Source: an uncultured Prevotella sp.
Lineage (GTDB): Bacteria > Bacteroidota > Bacteroidia > Bacteroidales > Bacteroidaceae
Reading direction: 5' to 3'
Length of the DNA: 64,000 bases
Assembly: GCA_938028745.1 (NCBI GenBank)
Contig: CALIZL010000050.1
Span: 1 to 64,000 of the forward strand
Position numbers and translations under genes: made by a program. Position 1 is the first letter of the stretch; every line of letters begins with the position of its first letter. Positions 33,890-42,953 of the stretch are shown here, one piece after another. The notes under the pieces are model-generated. The model was given only the letters and a program-made list of their open reading frames with translations, was not told where the DNA came from and searched no databases.

Positions 33890-35473
33890 TCAGCGTTTCA
33901 AGTTTTTGTTTAGTTGGGCATCTAGTGCAGGATAAGGCAGATAGATGCTTTTTTCTCCCTGCCAGGTTACATTATCGGGAACAAGTACGCTCTCTTGCAG
34001 TGTTACGCCCGGTGCTACGGTGATGGGCGCGTTTGCCTTGCGGCTGTTGAAGAGTTGTTCGAGCCGGTTTATGCGCATCAAGTCGTCGCGGCGCGTAACA
34101 AGTGCTGGCCAGTAGCCTGCTACTTCCCATCCGTGTTCCTGAACGCAGGCTTCGGCAAAGTCGGCACCGTTAAGTCCGGCAGTGAGATTGGCCAGTCCTG
34201 CGCGGTTTCTCACCTTATTTATACACTCGTAAGCCATCGAGCTGGGTGTTCCCTCTGCGCGTGCTTGTGCCTCGGCGTACCACAACAACACCTCGGAATA
34301 GCGGATAAGGCGGTGACGATGGCTGTTAGACGAGATGTAGCCTGCAGGCTTGGTGTAGTCGTAATCGCCCCCATCGGGTGCAACTGTAAAGATAGAGAAC
34401 ATGGGATGTGCCTCTTCCACCTCCCACCAGTCTAGCAATTCCGTCTCGTTATTGCGGCCGTTGTTCTTCAATATTTTGGGGTTGTAGGTGGCTGCTTTAC
34501 GTGGGCCGTCGGGGAAATCCTTCCAGAATTTAATCTCTCCCCATCCGTCTCCCCATCCGCCAAGCGACTCAAAGAGGTTGCTTTTGGTCATTTCAGAGTC
34601 TTCATCCCAAGCGAAAGCACCCGAGAAGTTGATGCCGACCACCGTCTCGTTGGTGTAGTTGTGGCTTATTGCGTACACATTTTTGTAGTCGCTTTCCAGT
34701 ATATACTCGTATGTACCTGCCTCCACACCATCGATAACAGCCTTGGCTTGTTCGGCTGCATCGGCGTAGCGTTCGGTCTGTTGTAAGGGCCAGCCGGCCA
34801 TAGCCATGTATACAGCGGCCAAAGTGGCTTGCGCCGCCTGCTTGGTGATATAGATGTTGGCCTCATTAATGAGGCGTGGGGCCTCCGTGTACTTCGTAGG
34901 AAGCGTGGCAACGCAGTCTTTCAGGTCGGCCACAATCTGCTTATACACCTCTTCCACCGAGGTTAAGGGGCGGTTGTAGTCGATGTCTCCCTTGAGGTTC
35001 ATCGGAATTGGGCCAAAGCGTCTCACAAGGTAGAAGTAGTTCACTGCCCGCCAAAACTTAGCCTGTCCAATGGCTATGTCCTTCTCGGCATCGGTCGTTG
35101 GGGTTTTACCGGCATTGTTCACGATGTCGTTAGCGGCCTTGATGGTAACAAACGAGGTTTTCCATGCCCAAGCAGCGCCATTGTTTCCGTCGTTGGGATG
35201 AAAAGCATCCACCTCGGCCAAGTGTTGTTTGTTGCTGCCGGGGTTGGTGGTTACGTCATCTCCTTGCCACGCCATCATCATTGGGTTGGTGTTGGTTTGT
35301 ATGTCGCACACTTTGCTATACAAAGCGTACACGCCCATGTTCAGTTCGTCTTGTGAAGAGAAATAATTATCGGGCGTTAGCTTCCCTTTTGGCTTTTCGG
35401 TAAGGAAGTCGTTGCAAGATGTAGCCACTAGCGTTAGGCTAAGTGCGCAACTAAATATGTATCTTAGTTTCAT
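33890..35473 (-). CDS. SusD/RagB-type outer membrane lipoprotein
   Basis: A 527-residue surface glycan- or nutrient-binding lipoprotein. The signal peptide ends in a lipobox (LVATSC, lipid on Cys20), followed by NDFLTEKPKGKLTPDNYF, the standard SusD N-terminus. TPR-like helices follow (KFWRAVNYFYLVRRFGPIPMNL), and the C-terminal part has HRHRLIRYSEVLLWYAEAQARAEG, the RagB/SusD signature. It caps the SusC barrel and passes ligand into it. It is the last gene of the sigma-FecR-SusC-SusD set and starts 16 bases after SusC. Confidence 0.95.
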   Translation of the reverse strand: MKLRYIFSCALSLTLVATSCNDFLTEKPKGKLTPDNYFSSQDELNMGVYALYSKVCDIQTNTNPMMMAWQGDDVTTNPGSNKQHLAEVDAFHPNDGNNGAAWAWKTSFVTIKAANDIVNNAGKTPTTDAEKDIAIGQAKFWRAVNYFYLVRRFGPIPMNLKGDIDYNRPLTSVEEVYKQIVADLKDCVATLPTKYTEAPRLINEANIYITKQAAQATLAAVYMAMAGWPLQQTERYADAAEQAKAVIDGVEAGTYEYILESDYKNVYAISHNYTNETVVGINFSGAFAWDEDSEMTKSNLFESLGGWGDGWGEIKFWKDFPDGPRKAATYNPKILKNNGRNNETELLDWWEVEEAHPMFSIFTVAPDGGDYDYTKPAGYISSNSHRHRLIRYSEVLLWYAEAQARAEGTPSSMAYECINKVRNRAGLANLTAGLNGADFAEACVQEHGWEVAGYWPALVTRRDDLMRINRLEQLFNSRKANAPITVAPGVTLQESVLVPDNVTWQGEKSIYLPYPALDAQLNKNLKR

Positions 35474-35489
35474 TGTTGTTGAGGATTGA

Positions 35490-38400
35490 TTAGAAGTTGA
35501 TTTTTAAGCCGAGTGTGAAAGTGCGTGTCAGTGGGTAGGCTCCCATGTCGATGCCATCGTTGATGTCTACACTTCCCAAGGTTGTATCCATGAAAGAAGT
35601 GCCAGCGGGGTCTAATCCCTTATATCCAGTGATGGTAAACACGTTCTGGCAGCTAAGCAATAGCTTCATGTCGGCAAAGCGTATTTGCTTCTTTGAGAAG
35701 TTATAAGCCAGGGTAATGTTGTCACATCTCACGTAGTCGGCCTTTTCCAACCACTTGGTTGAGGCGGCTTGATAGTTGTTGTTGGTAACATTCACGGCTG
35801 GATATATGGGGTTGCTGCTTTTGCCGAAGGAGCGATAATAGGCTTCTCTCGACGTGATGAACTTCGATGCACCATTCATCGATGCTGCCCCATAGCGCAT
35901 CAGGTTGAGCCGTTTGGCTCCGAAAGCTCCCGTAAAGAAGAGATTGAGTTCCCATCCACGCCATTCTAGGCGGTTGTTCCAACCGAAAGTAACGTCGGGC
36001 GTGGCCTTTCCCACATAGGTTCTGTCGCCTTCCGACACGGTTCCACTGCCATCTAAGTCGGCATAGGTGTCTCTTCCGTTGCTGTCGATGCCCGTCCATT
36101 GGTACAGATAGAACGAACCGATTGGTTGCCCCACAGCAATCCGAGTTACGTCTTCAACCAAACCATAGGCAGGGGTGTAGCCTTTCACGAAGGGGATGTT
36201 GTCTAACGAAGTTACTTTGTTCTTCAGATAAGTACCTGTGAGGGTGCTATTCCAAGTCAGGTCTTTGAGGCTTAACACTGTTGCATCTATCGACACGTCC
36301 AGTCCGTGGTTATCCACTTCGCAAGCGTTCACCCAATAGTTACCTCCACCATCATACTCGGGTAGTGTTTTGCGAAGCAAGCCGTCTTTTGTGAGTTTCT
36401 TGAAGTAATCGATCGAGAATCGTACCTTGCGATCGAGGATTGCGAAGTCTGCTCCAAGGTTGAACTGATGGGTCTTTTCCCAAGTGAGGTCGGGTGTCGG
36501 GCGATTAGTTCCAGCCCAAAAGCCCGTGTATTTCGATGTTCCCCCGAAGGCGTAGCCCACCTGTTTCATCAGTCCGAGGGTCTCATAAGGTTCGATGGCC
36601 TGACTGCCAACCAAGCCGTAGCTCCATCTAATTTTGGCATCTTGGATGATGTTTTGCCTTTGCATAAACTTCTCGTTGCCCAACGACCAAGCCAGTGCCA
36701 ACGAGGGGAAGAAGCCCCACTTGTTCTTAAAGAACTTGGAAGAACCGTCTGCACGGAAGGTGGTTGTTACGAGATAGCGATTGTCGTAGTTGTACATCAG
36801 ACGGCCAACACCCGATAAGAGCGCCCACGACTCGTAGCCATTCTCGTCGGTTTTGCTGCTGGCAAGCCCGATGTTCCACCATTTTACGCTTTCGGTAAGC
36901 AGGTCGTCTCCGGCAATACGTATGAAGCGGTATTTTGATTGGGTAGACTCGAATACGCCGGTAGCCGTTAAGGCATGTGCACCCCAGCTGCCAACGTAAG
37001 TAAGGTTGTTGGTTGACTGGATGGTTATGCGCTGTGCATCGTGGTTAGACATGCCGCTTTTGTCGGCAACAAGTTTAGAACCAAACCAATAGTATTTAGA
37101 GTCGTTATAGTCTACACCATTAGTTGTGGTGAACGTTAATCCTGGAAGGATGTTGAATTTCAGGTCAATTCGTCCGTTAAAGATGTCTTGGCGGCTTTGT
37201 CCTCCGTTAAGTTCCATTGTTCCAACAGGGTTGTCTGAGGTGATGGCGTTATAGAAGTCGCGGTTGTATTTGCCGTTTTCTCCCATCACGTTGGTAACGG
37301 GCGAGTAGTTAACCATCGTCCACATGACATTGGTTTTTGAAGCTCCGAAGTTGTAAGTGTTCCTTACATTATGCGATGCGTTAAGGTCGGCTGTTAGGCT
37401 TAGCCAGCGTGTGATTGCCGATGTAAGGTTCATGCGTACGAGGTAACGTTCGTTCTTGGTTTTGATAACGGCTCCGGTTTGTCCCAAGTAGTTTCCCGAT
37501 AGGTAGTATTGTGTGTTCTTATTACCGTTGGTCAGCGTCACTTTGTAGTTTTGAGTTACGCCCGTTTGGTACATTTCGTTTTGCCAATCGGTGCCCTTTG
37601 TTCCGTTTTGGAAGGCTGCCAGGTCGTTGGCGTTAAAGGTATTGGGGTGTGCTTCGTTGTAGGCGGTGGCAAATTCGTAGGCGTTGAGCAGGTCGTAACG
37701 TTTGGCCACGTTGCTCATTCCGATTTGCGCATCGAACGAAACCTGTGTTCTGTCGGCCTTACCAGTTTTGGTTGTCACCAACACCACGCCGTTAGAACCA
37801 CGCGAACCGTAGATAGCCGTTGAGGAAGCATCCTTCAACACTTGGATAGACTGCACATCCTCGGGGTCTAAACCCGTTAGGCCGCTTTCGCGAACGATGC
37901 CGTCGATGACGTAAAGCGGGTCGTTACTGCGGTTAATCGAGCCTGCACCACGCACCCTTATCTTCATGTCGCCGCCCGGAATGCCGCTGCTAACAACATG
38001 AACGCCCGATATGCGCCCTTGCAAAGCATCAGTTATTCTGGTGATGGGTTGGTCTTTAAAGGCTTTGTTGTCTAGCACCGATACCGAACCTGCCAGGTCG
38101 GCTTTCTTTACCGTGCCATAGCCCACTACCACCACTTCGTCTAACGCTTTTACATTGTCGGTAAGGGTTATGTCCATGTTTCGGGTTGCGCGCACTTCTT
38201 TGTCTTGCATGCCGATATACGAAACCACGAGTGTTGAACCCACGGGAGCGTTGAGCGAGAAACGGCCGTTGGCGTCGGTTACGGTCTTGTTTGGCGTGTC
38301 TTTTTGCTGTATGGTTGCGCCCACAAGTGGGTCGCCTTTGCTGTCGGAGATGCTTCCCGACACGCCTGAATGTGGGGCTTGCGTGTCGGTTTGTTTGGAA

Positions 38401-38747
38401 AAAACGATGTATTTGCCAGGTGTTATCTCGTATTTGATGCCCTTACCTTGCGCAAATTGACTGATAAAATAAGATACGGTGCCTGTGTTCTTAGGGAAAT
38501 TTGCCATAGATTGGGTGTCGAGATCAATGTTGCTGTAAACAAAGAGATAGCCCGTTTGTTTTTCTATTTCGGAAAACAGCTGGCCGATGGGCAGGGTTTT
38601 GGCCGAAAGTTTCACCATCTGTTCTTGTGCCGATAGGCTCTGCACGCAGAGAAAGCAGCAAACGAGCCAGACAAGTAGTCGAGATTTGGAGACGGAAAGT
38701 CCTTTTGTGGCCGTCGTTACCCACTGGGGGATTGATAAGTAGTTCAT
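35490..38747 (-). CDS. SusC/RagA-type TonB-dependent transporter with STN domain
   Basis: A 1085-residue outer membrane transporter. Domains in order: signal peptide (to about 40), secretin/TonB short N-terminal (STN) domain (about 45-115), carboxypeptidase-like domain (about 130-205, GSISDSKGDPLVGATI), TonB box DEVVVVGYGTVKK, plug with the SusC signature VYGSRGSNGVVLVTTK-like IYGSRGSNGVVLVTT, then the barrel ending FTLGLKINF. The STN domain reaches into the periplasm and signals to FecR, which fits the adjacent anti-sigma gene. With SusD it imports a ligand by the pedal-bin mechanism. The substrate is not predictable because no enzyme gene is linked. Confidence 0.95.
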   Translation of the reverse strand: MNYLSIPQWVTTATKGLSVSKSRLLVWLVCCFLCVQSLSAQEQMVKLSAKTLPIGQLFSEIEKQTGYLFVYSNIDLDTQSMANFPKNTGTVSYFISQFAQGKGIKYEITPGKYIVFSKQTDTQAPHSGVSGSISDSKGDPLVGATIQQKDTPNKTVTDANGRFSLNAPVGSTLVVSYIGMQDKEVRATRNMDITLTDNVKALDEVVVVGYGTVKKADLAGSVSVLDNKAFKDQPITRITDALQGRISGVHVVSSGIPGGDMKIRVRGAGSINRSNDPLYVIDGIVRESGLTGLDPEDVQSIQVLKDASSTAIYGSRGSNGVVLVTTKTGKADRTQVSFDAQIGMSNVAKRYDLLNAYEFATAYNEAHPNTFNANDLAAFQNGTKGTDWQNEMYQTGVTQNYKVTLTNGNKNTQYYLSGNYLGQTGAVIKTKNERYLVRMNLTSAITRWLSLTADLNASHNVRNTYNFGASKTNVMWTMVNYSPVTNVMGENGKYNRDFYNAITSDNPVGTMELNGGQSRQDIFNGRIDLKFNILPGLTFTTTNGVDYNDSKYYWFGSKLVADKSGMSNHDAQRITIQSTNNLTYVGSWGAHALTATGVFESTQSKYRFIRIAGDDLLTESVKWWNIGLASSKTDENGYESWALLSGVGRLMYNYDNRYLVTTTFRADGSSKFFKNKWGFFPSLALAWSLGNEKFMQRQNIIQDAKIRWSYGLVGSQAIEPYETLGLMKQVGYAFGGTSKYTGFWAGTNRPTPDLTWEKTHQFNLGADFAILDRKVRFSIDYFKKLTKDGLLRKTLPEYDGGGNYWVNACEVDNHGLDVSIDATVLSLKDLTWNSTLTGTYLKNKVTSLDNIPFVKGYTPAYGLVEDVTRIAVGQPIGSFYLYQWTGIDSNGRDTYADLDGSGTVSEGDRTYVGKATPDVTFGWNNRLEWRGWELNLFFTGAFGAKRLNLMRYGAASMNGASKFITSREAYYRSFGKSSNPIYPAVNVTNNNYQAASTKWLEKADYVRCDNITLAYNFSKKQIRFADMKLLLSCQNVFTITGYKGLDPAGTSFMDTTLGSVDINDGIDMGAYPLTRTFTLGLKINF

Positions 38748-38933
38748 GTGTAATAAGTTAACTGAATGAAATTTGATATATTTATTATTGAGAAACCCTG
38801 CTAAGTGGCTGGGGTTCCCGGATGTATCTAGGTTTTCTTCGAGTTGCTAAAACTCGGTACTCTTGGTTTCTAAGGATGCGTCATAGGCAGATGTTGTTAG
38901 GGAGGTTGATATTGTAATGTCTTGTTTGCTTCT

Positions 38934-39908
38934 TCAATTCGCCTTGGGATACAGCTCTATTTCGTTGCTCTGGTGTTTGTGTACCACCTTAAAATACTGC
39001 ACCCTGCTGATAATGTCGAGGATGTTTACAACCCCGTCGCTTTGTCTGAACTTACCCGAATACCGTATATTGAGTAGGGATGGGTGTTTAACTATGATTT
39101 TTACGCCGTAGCAGGTTTGCAGATGGGTAATGATTTGGGCCATTGTTGCCGACTTGAACACCAGCAATCCGTCTTTCCAAGCAGCCACATCGGCATCCAT
39201 TCTGTGCTTTGTCATACCTTCCCCACTCACCGTGAGTTGTTCGTTAGGGCGAAGAACAACGGATTGTTGTTCGTTGTTTTCACGATAAACGCTCACCGCA
39301 CCACGAAACAAAGACACTGTTAGTGGTTCGGCGGCATACCCCCTGACATTAAAACGCGTGCCAATAACCTTGACACATACACCTTTTGCCGACACCACAA
39401 AGGGCTGATTGCCATTCTTAGCCACATCAAATAGAGCTTCGCCTGTAAGTTCTATTTGCCTGTTTTCTTCAAAGTGCGAAGGGTAACGCAGGGTTGAACC
39501 TCCGTTTACCCATACTTTACTACCATCGGCAAGGGTTATTTGGCAGTTCTGCCCACGTGGAACGGAGAGCGTTTGCATGGCTATGGCAGCGGGGCGGGTG
39601 CTTAGATAGCGTTCAACGGCTAGTGTAGTGCCGATAATCACTACGCAGATGGCAGCGTATTTCAATATCGTTCGGCCTGTGCGATATAGCATTCTGCGCC
39701 GTAGCTGCGCCTTTAAACAGGGCAGCTGGGCTTCTCCCACCTCACGATCGGTAAAAGAAGCGTGCAGCGTTGCTAAGGCCGATACATTTAAGAGGTCTGT
39801 TAGGGCGGCTTTCAGTTCGGCATCCTGCTCGGCATCGTTCAGCAGTTGGGCCACCTCTTCAGTACTCAGCTCGCCTTGTTGATATTTCACAATGCGTTCG
39901 TTTGTCAT
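38934..39908 (-). CDS. FecR-type anti-sigma factor
   Basis: A 324-residue inner membrane protein. Residues 1-75 form the cytoplasmic sigma-binding part (IVKYQQGELSTEEVAQLLND). One membrane helix lies near 83-105 (LKYAAICVVIIGTTLAV). The periplasmic FecR domain follows (SVPRGQNCQITLADGSKVWVNGG, LTGEALFDVAKNGNQPFVVSA), and a DUF4974-like tail (FKSATMAQIITHLQTCYGVKI) ends the protein. The tail would contact the STN domain of SusC and release the sigma factor on ligand binding. It lies 92 bases after the sigma gene. Confidence 0.95.
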   Translation of the reverse strand: MTNERIVKYQQGELSTEEVAQLLNDAEQDAELKAALTDLLNVSALATLHASFTDREVGEAQLPCLKAQLRRRMLYRTGRTILKYAAICVVIIGTTLAVERYLSTRPAAIAMQTLSVPRGQNCQITLADGSKVWVNGGSTLRYPSHFEENRQIELTGEALFDVAKNGNQPFVVSAKGVCVKVIGTRFNVRGYAAEPLTVSLFRGAVSVYRENNEQQSVVLRPNEQLTVSGEGMTKHRMDADVAAWKDGLLVFKSATMAQIITHLQTCYGVKIIVKHPSLLNIRYSGKFRQSDGVVNILDIISRVQYFKVVHKHQSNEIELYPKAN

Positions 39909-40000
39909 TGTTCAGGTTTTAAAAGTAATACACACAAAAATGCCGTTTCCGCTAAGATAGAGCGAAAACAGCAGCGGTTTTTTGTCTTTTTTAACGATTT

Positions 40001-40564
40001 TCATCCAGTCTCTATGCCCGAGAAAGAGTAAAGAAGAAGTAACAATGGCAGATATTGCCTTAGTTCTTGTCGCAATTTCCGATAGGCAATGCCCATCTGG
40101 GTCTCGATGGTATTCACAGATATACCCAACTGTTGGGCTATGTCGGCATGTCGTATGCCCTGCAATTTGCTCATTACGAAAATCTCTCGGCACTTTTCGG
40201 GCAGACGAGAGATGGCTTCTTCGAGAGCACGCTCAATGTCTTCTTCGTTGCGAAAGCAGGTTTCGGTTTGCAACAAGGCATCAAATCCCAACTGCATCTC
40301 TTGTTTATAAACATCGTGAAACAAGTTTGTGGCAGCGGTTTGCATCAATTTGTCGCGCAGATAGTTGAGGCAGGCATTCCTAATGCACGTAAACAAGTAG
40401 CCAACGACATGATAATCTGCATCTATACCCCTAGGATGCTCGTACAACTTAATGAAGACATCTTGCACAATGTCTTCGGCATCGTCCTCAGATTTGACGT
40501 AAGTGGCCGCAAATCTTTTCGCGCGGGCATACCAAGTAATATATAACTCGTCAAAGTTGGGCAT
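40001..40564 (-). CDS. ECF RNA polymerase sigma factor of the SusCD system
   Basis: A 187-residue ECF sigma factor with region 2 (SEDDAEDIVQDVFIKLYEHP) and region 4 (LPEKCREIFVMSKLQGIRHADIAQQLGISVNTIETQMGIAYRKLR). It is the first gene of the set sigma, FecR, SusC, SusD, all in the same direction. In such sets the sigma factor is freed from FecR when SusC binds ligand and turns on its own susCD genes. The C-terminus ends with a short hydrophobic stretch (LPLLLLLYSF), which is seen in several FecI-type factors of this phylum. No consensus promoter box was found upstream. Confidence 0.93.
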   Translation of the reverse strand: MPNFDELYITWYARAKRFAATYVKSEDDAEDIVQDVFIKLYEHPRGIDADYHVVGYLFTCIRNACLNYLRDKLMQTAATNLFHDVYKQEMQLGFDALLQTETCFRNEEDIERALEEAISRLPEKCREIFVMSKLQGIRHADIAQQLGISVNTIETQMGIAYRKLRQELRQYLPLLLLLYSFSGIETG

Positions 40565-40949
40565 CGGAAAGTGGAGATTTCAGTAGGATGAGCCACTTGG
40601 AAGCAGAGCATGTATTATCCGCAAAACGAAGTGTTGGGAGGAAATAAAGCAATGAATACTATTGCATAAAACAAAATCCTGCTTTGAAGTCATCTTGACT
40701 TATAAAGTTCTTATGGGTTGGTAGAGGTTCTTATTTTAGTAATTGAAAAATCAAGATCAATACTCCTCCTTATATATAAGGTACTTGCCAAAGGCACGAT
40801 AAAAGTCAAGCTCACCTAATAATGTAAAGAGGGTGTTGTATTGGCTTGGGTTCATTACGAGACGTTTTCGGTTTTAATGTATAGGCACTTGTGGGTGTTT
40901 GCACAACCATTTACAGGTCTTTGCACGGCATGTGTTGGCTGTTTGGGGA
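40565..40949. other. Gene-free spacer upstream of the ECF sigma gene
   Basis: No gene. A self-complementary CCTTATATATAAGG lies near 40770; similar TTATATATA motifs lie near 12343 and 58860. No clear promoter box could be assigned. Confidence 0.45.
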
Positions 40950-41067
40950 GTACAAGGTGCTTTGTAGCGCGAGTACAAGATGCTTGTAGCGTGTGTACAA
41001 GATGCTTGTAGCGTGTGTACAAGATGCTTGTAGCGCCACTACAAGGTGCTTTGTAGTGGGGCTACAG
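40950..41067. repeat. 22-bp palindromic tandem repeat, array 2
   Basis: Five units of GTACAAGATGCTTGTAGCG type with starts at 40950, 40973, 40995, 41017 and about 41039, a 22-23-base period. Three neighbouring units are nearly identical. The same inverted TACAAG/CTTGTA unit occurs at 14815-14918. It lies right after the cysS stop and could also act as a folding terminator for that gene. Confidence 0.87.
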
Positions 41068-41096
41068 CATGTGGGCGGCGCAATGGTTTGGCCGCA

Positions 41097-42728
41097 TTAC
41101 TTATTCAATTTCCACGTTGCGCCGTCCTTGGTGTCTTTCACTTCAAAGCCGGCGGAGGCCAGTTCGTCGCGTATGCGGTCGCTGGTGGCCCAGTCTTTGT
41201 CGGCCTTTGCCTTGGCGCGCAGGTCGAGAACCATGTCTACAACGTGACCGAAGGCCTCTTCGCGAGCATCGTTGTTGTTGCCGTTTTCGGCTTTCAGACC
41301 CAGCAGTTGGAAGGCAAAGAGGCGCATGGTGGCGGCCAATTGCTCTAAATGTTCGGCCGAAATCTGCGCCTTGTGGTCGATAAGTGTGTTGATAAGTCGG
41401 CATGCCTCGAAGAGATGACTTAGCACCACGGGCGTTTGAAAGTCGTCGTTCATGGCCTCGTAGCACTTGCGGGGCAGTTCGTTCACGATGGTTGCCGTGC
41501 CCTCGTCGCTAGTCTTGGCGGGCTGAATGCGTTGTAAGTCGGCGATGCCGTTGAGCAATCTTTCGAGTCCTTTCTCGCTGGCTTGCAGGGCCTCGTTAGA
41601 GAAATCCACCGTTCCGCGATAGTGGGCAGAGAGGATGAAGAAACGAATGGTCATGGGCGAATAGGCCTTTTCGAGTGCGGGATGTGCGCCGTTGAAGAAC
41701 TGTTCGAGCGTGATGAAGTTGCGCAGGCTCTTTCCCATCTTCTGTCCGTTGATGGTTATCATGTTGTTGTGCATCCAATAGCGCACCATCTGTTCGCCTT
41801 CTGCGGCCACGGCTTGGGCTATTTCGCACTCGTGGTGCGGGAAAACAAGGTCCATTCCGCCACCATGTATGTCGAATTGGTTGCCCAAATACTTGCGGCC
41901 CATTGCCGTACACTCGCAGTGCCAACCAGGGAAACCCTCGCTCCACGGACTGGGCCAGCGCATGATGTGTTCGGGTTGGGCGCGTTTCCACAGGGCGAAG
42001 TCTGCCTGATTGCGCTTTTCGCCCACGCCGTCGAGTTGTCGCGAGGCATCTAAAACGTCTTCGAGGTTGCGGCCAGAGAGTATGCCGTAGCGGTGTGTTT
42101 CGTTGTACTTGGCAATGTCGAAGTAGATGGAGCCGTTGCTTTCGTAGGCAAAACCATTGGCTAGGATTTTCTTCACCAGCTCTTCTTGCTCGATGATATG
42201 CCCCGATGCTTGTGGCTCAATGCTGGGCGGAAGCACGTTGAGCAGTTGCATGGCAGCATGATAAGTATTGGTATAATGCTGTGCAATTTCCATCGGTTCA
42301 AGCTGTTCCAGTCGCGCTTTCTTGGCTATCTTGTCGTCGCCATCGTCTGCATCGTGTTCAAGATGCCCCACATCGGTGATGTTTCGCACGTAGCGCACCT
42401 TGTAACCCAGGTGTTGCAGGTAGCGAAAAACCACGTCGAAGGTGATGGCGGGCCGCGCATGACCCAGGTGTGGGTCGCCATATACGGTGGGTCCGCATAC
42501 GTACATGCCCACGTTGGGGGCGTGTAGGGGCTCGAAACGCTCTTTTTTGCGAGTGAGGGTGTTGTAGATTAATAAGGGGGAATTTGGCAAATCTACCCCA
42601 CAACTGGCCTCACCCCCGTCCCCTCTCCAAGGGGAGAGGGGCGTGGTATGCTGTGCTGCCTTGGTGGAAGGCACGGAATTGTTTTGATTTTGCGCTGAGT
42701 TGTCAGCGGGTTTATTTTGTTCGTTCAT
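41097..42728 (-). CDS. cysS: Cysteinyl-tRNA synthetase with repeat-derived N-terminal insert
   Basis: A 543-residue class I synthetase. Family motifs: MYVCGPTVYGDPHLGHARP (HIGH-type), zinc ligands in GWHCECTAMG and PHHECE, and KMGKS. The C-terminal DALR region and tail (WKLNK) are complete. Normal CysS starts close to the LLIYNTLTRKKE segment. Here about 50 residues precede it: 25 Asn/Gln-rich residues, then a stretch including TPLSPWRGDGGEASC that is the translation of the GC-rich palindrome element (42597-42650). So the element lies in frame inside the gene. I start at 42728 (MNEQNKPADN); an ATG at 42767 is less likely. Confidence 0.93.
   Translation of the reverse strand: MNEQNKPADNSAQNQNNSVPSTKAAQHTTPLSPWRGDGGEASCGVDLPNSPLLIYNTLTRKKERFEPLHAPNVGMYVCGPTVYGDPHLGHARPAITFDVVFRYLQHLGYKVRYVRNITDVGHLEHDADDGDDKIAKKARLEQLEPMEIAQHYTNTYHAAMQLLNVLPPSIEPQASGHIIEQEELVKKILANGFAYESNGSIYFDIAKYNETHRYGILSGRNLEDVLDASRQLDGVGEKRNQADFALWKRAQPEHIMRWPSPWSEGFPGWHCECTAMGRKYLGNQFDIHGGGMDLVFPHHECEIAQAVAAEGEQMVRYWMHNNMITINGQKMGKSLRNFITLEQFFNGAHPALEKAYSPMTIRFFILSAHYRGTVDFSNEALQASEKGLERLLNGIADLQRIQPAKTSDEGTATIVNELPRKCYEAMNDDFQTPVVLSHLFEACRLINTLIDHKAQISAEHLEQLAATMRLFAFQLLGLKAENGNNNDAREEAFGHVVDMVLDLRAKAKADKDWATSDRIRDELASAGFEVKDTKDGATWKLNK
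42597..42650 (-). repeat. GC-rich palindromic element inside cysS
   Basis: The core CCCCTCTCC-AAGG-GGAGAGGGG at 42620-42641, with CCTCACCCCC on one side and CGTGGTATG on the other, is nearly the same as the intergenic copies. It keeps the cysS frame open and adds about 18 residues near the N-terminus. Confidence 0.85.
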
Positions 42729-42743
42729 ACTTATTATATTATC

Positions 42744-42940
42744 AGCCTCACTCCCAACCCGCCTCACCCCCGTCCCCTCTCCAAGGGGAGAGGGGCGTGG
42801 TATGCTGTGTTGTTTGGGCGAGTGACGACTCGTTATTGCTATTATTGGGTTGTTGATGATTTATATTTTGTTGTGAGTTGCAAGGCTAATCACGCCCCTC
42901 TCCCCTTGGAGAGGGGTTGGGGGTGAGGCCGGTTGTGGGG
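42744..42940. repeat. Two opposed GC-rich palindromic elements between ispG and cysS
   Basis: One copy runs forward (about 42744-42804) and one in reverse (about 42886-42940), facing each other around 80 bases of AT-rich sequence. The reverse copy starts GCTAATCACGCCCC and ends GGCCGGTTGTGGGG. Confidence 0.85.
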
Positions 42941-42953
42941 TGGCGTGCGTGTG

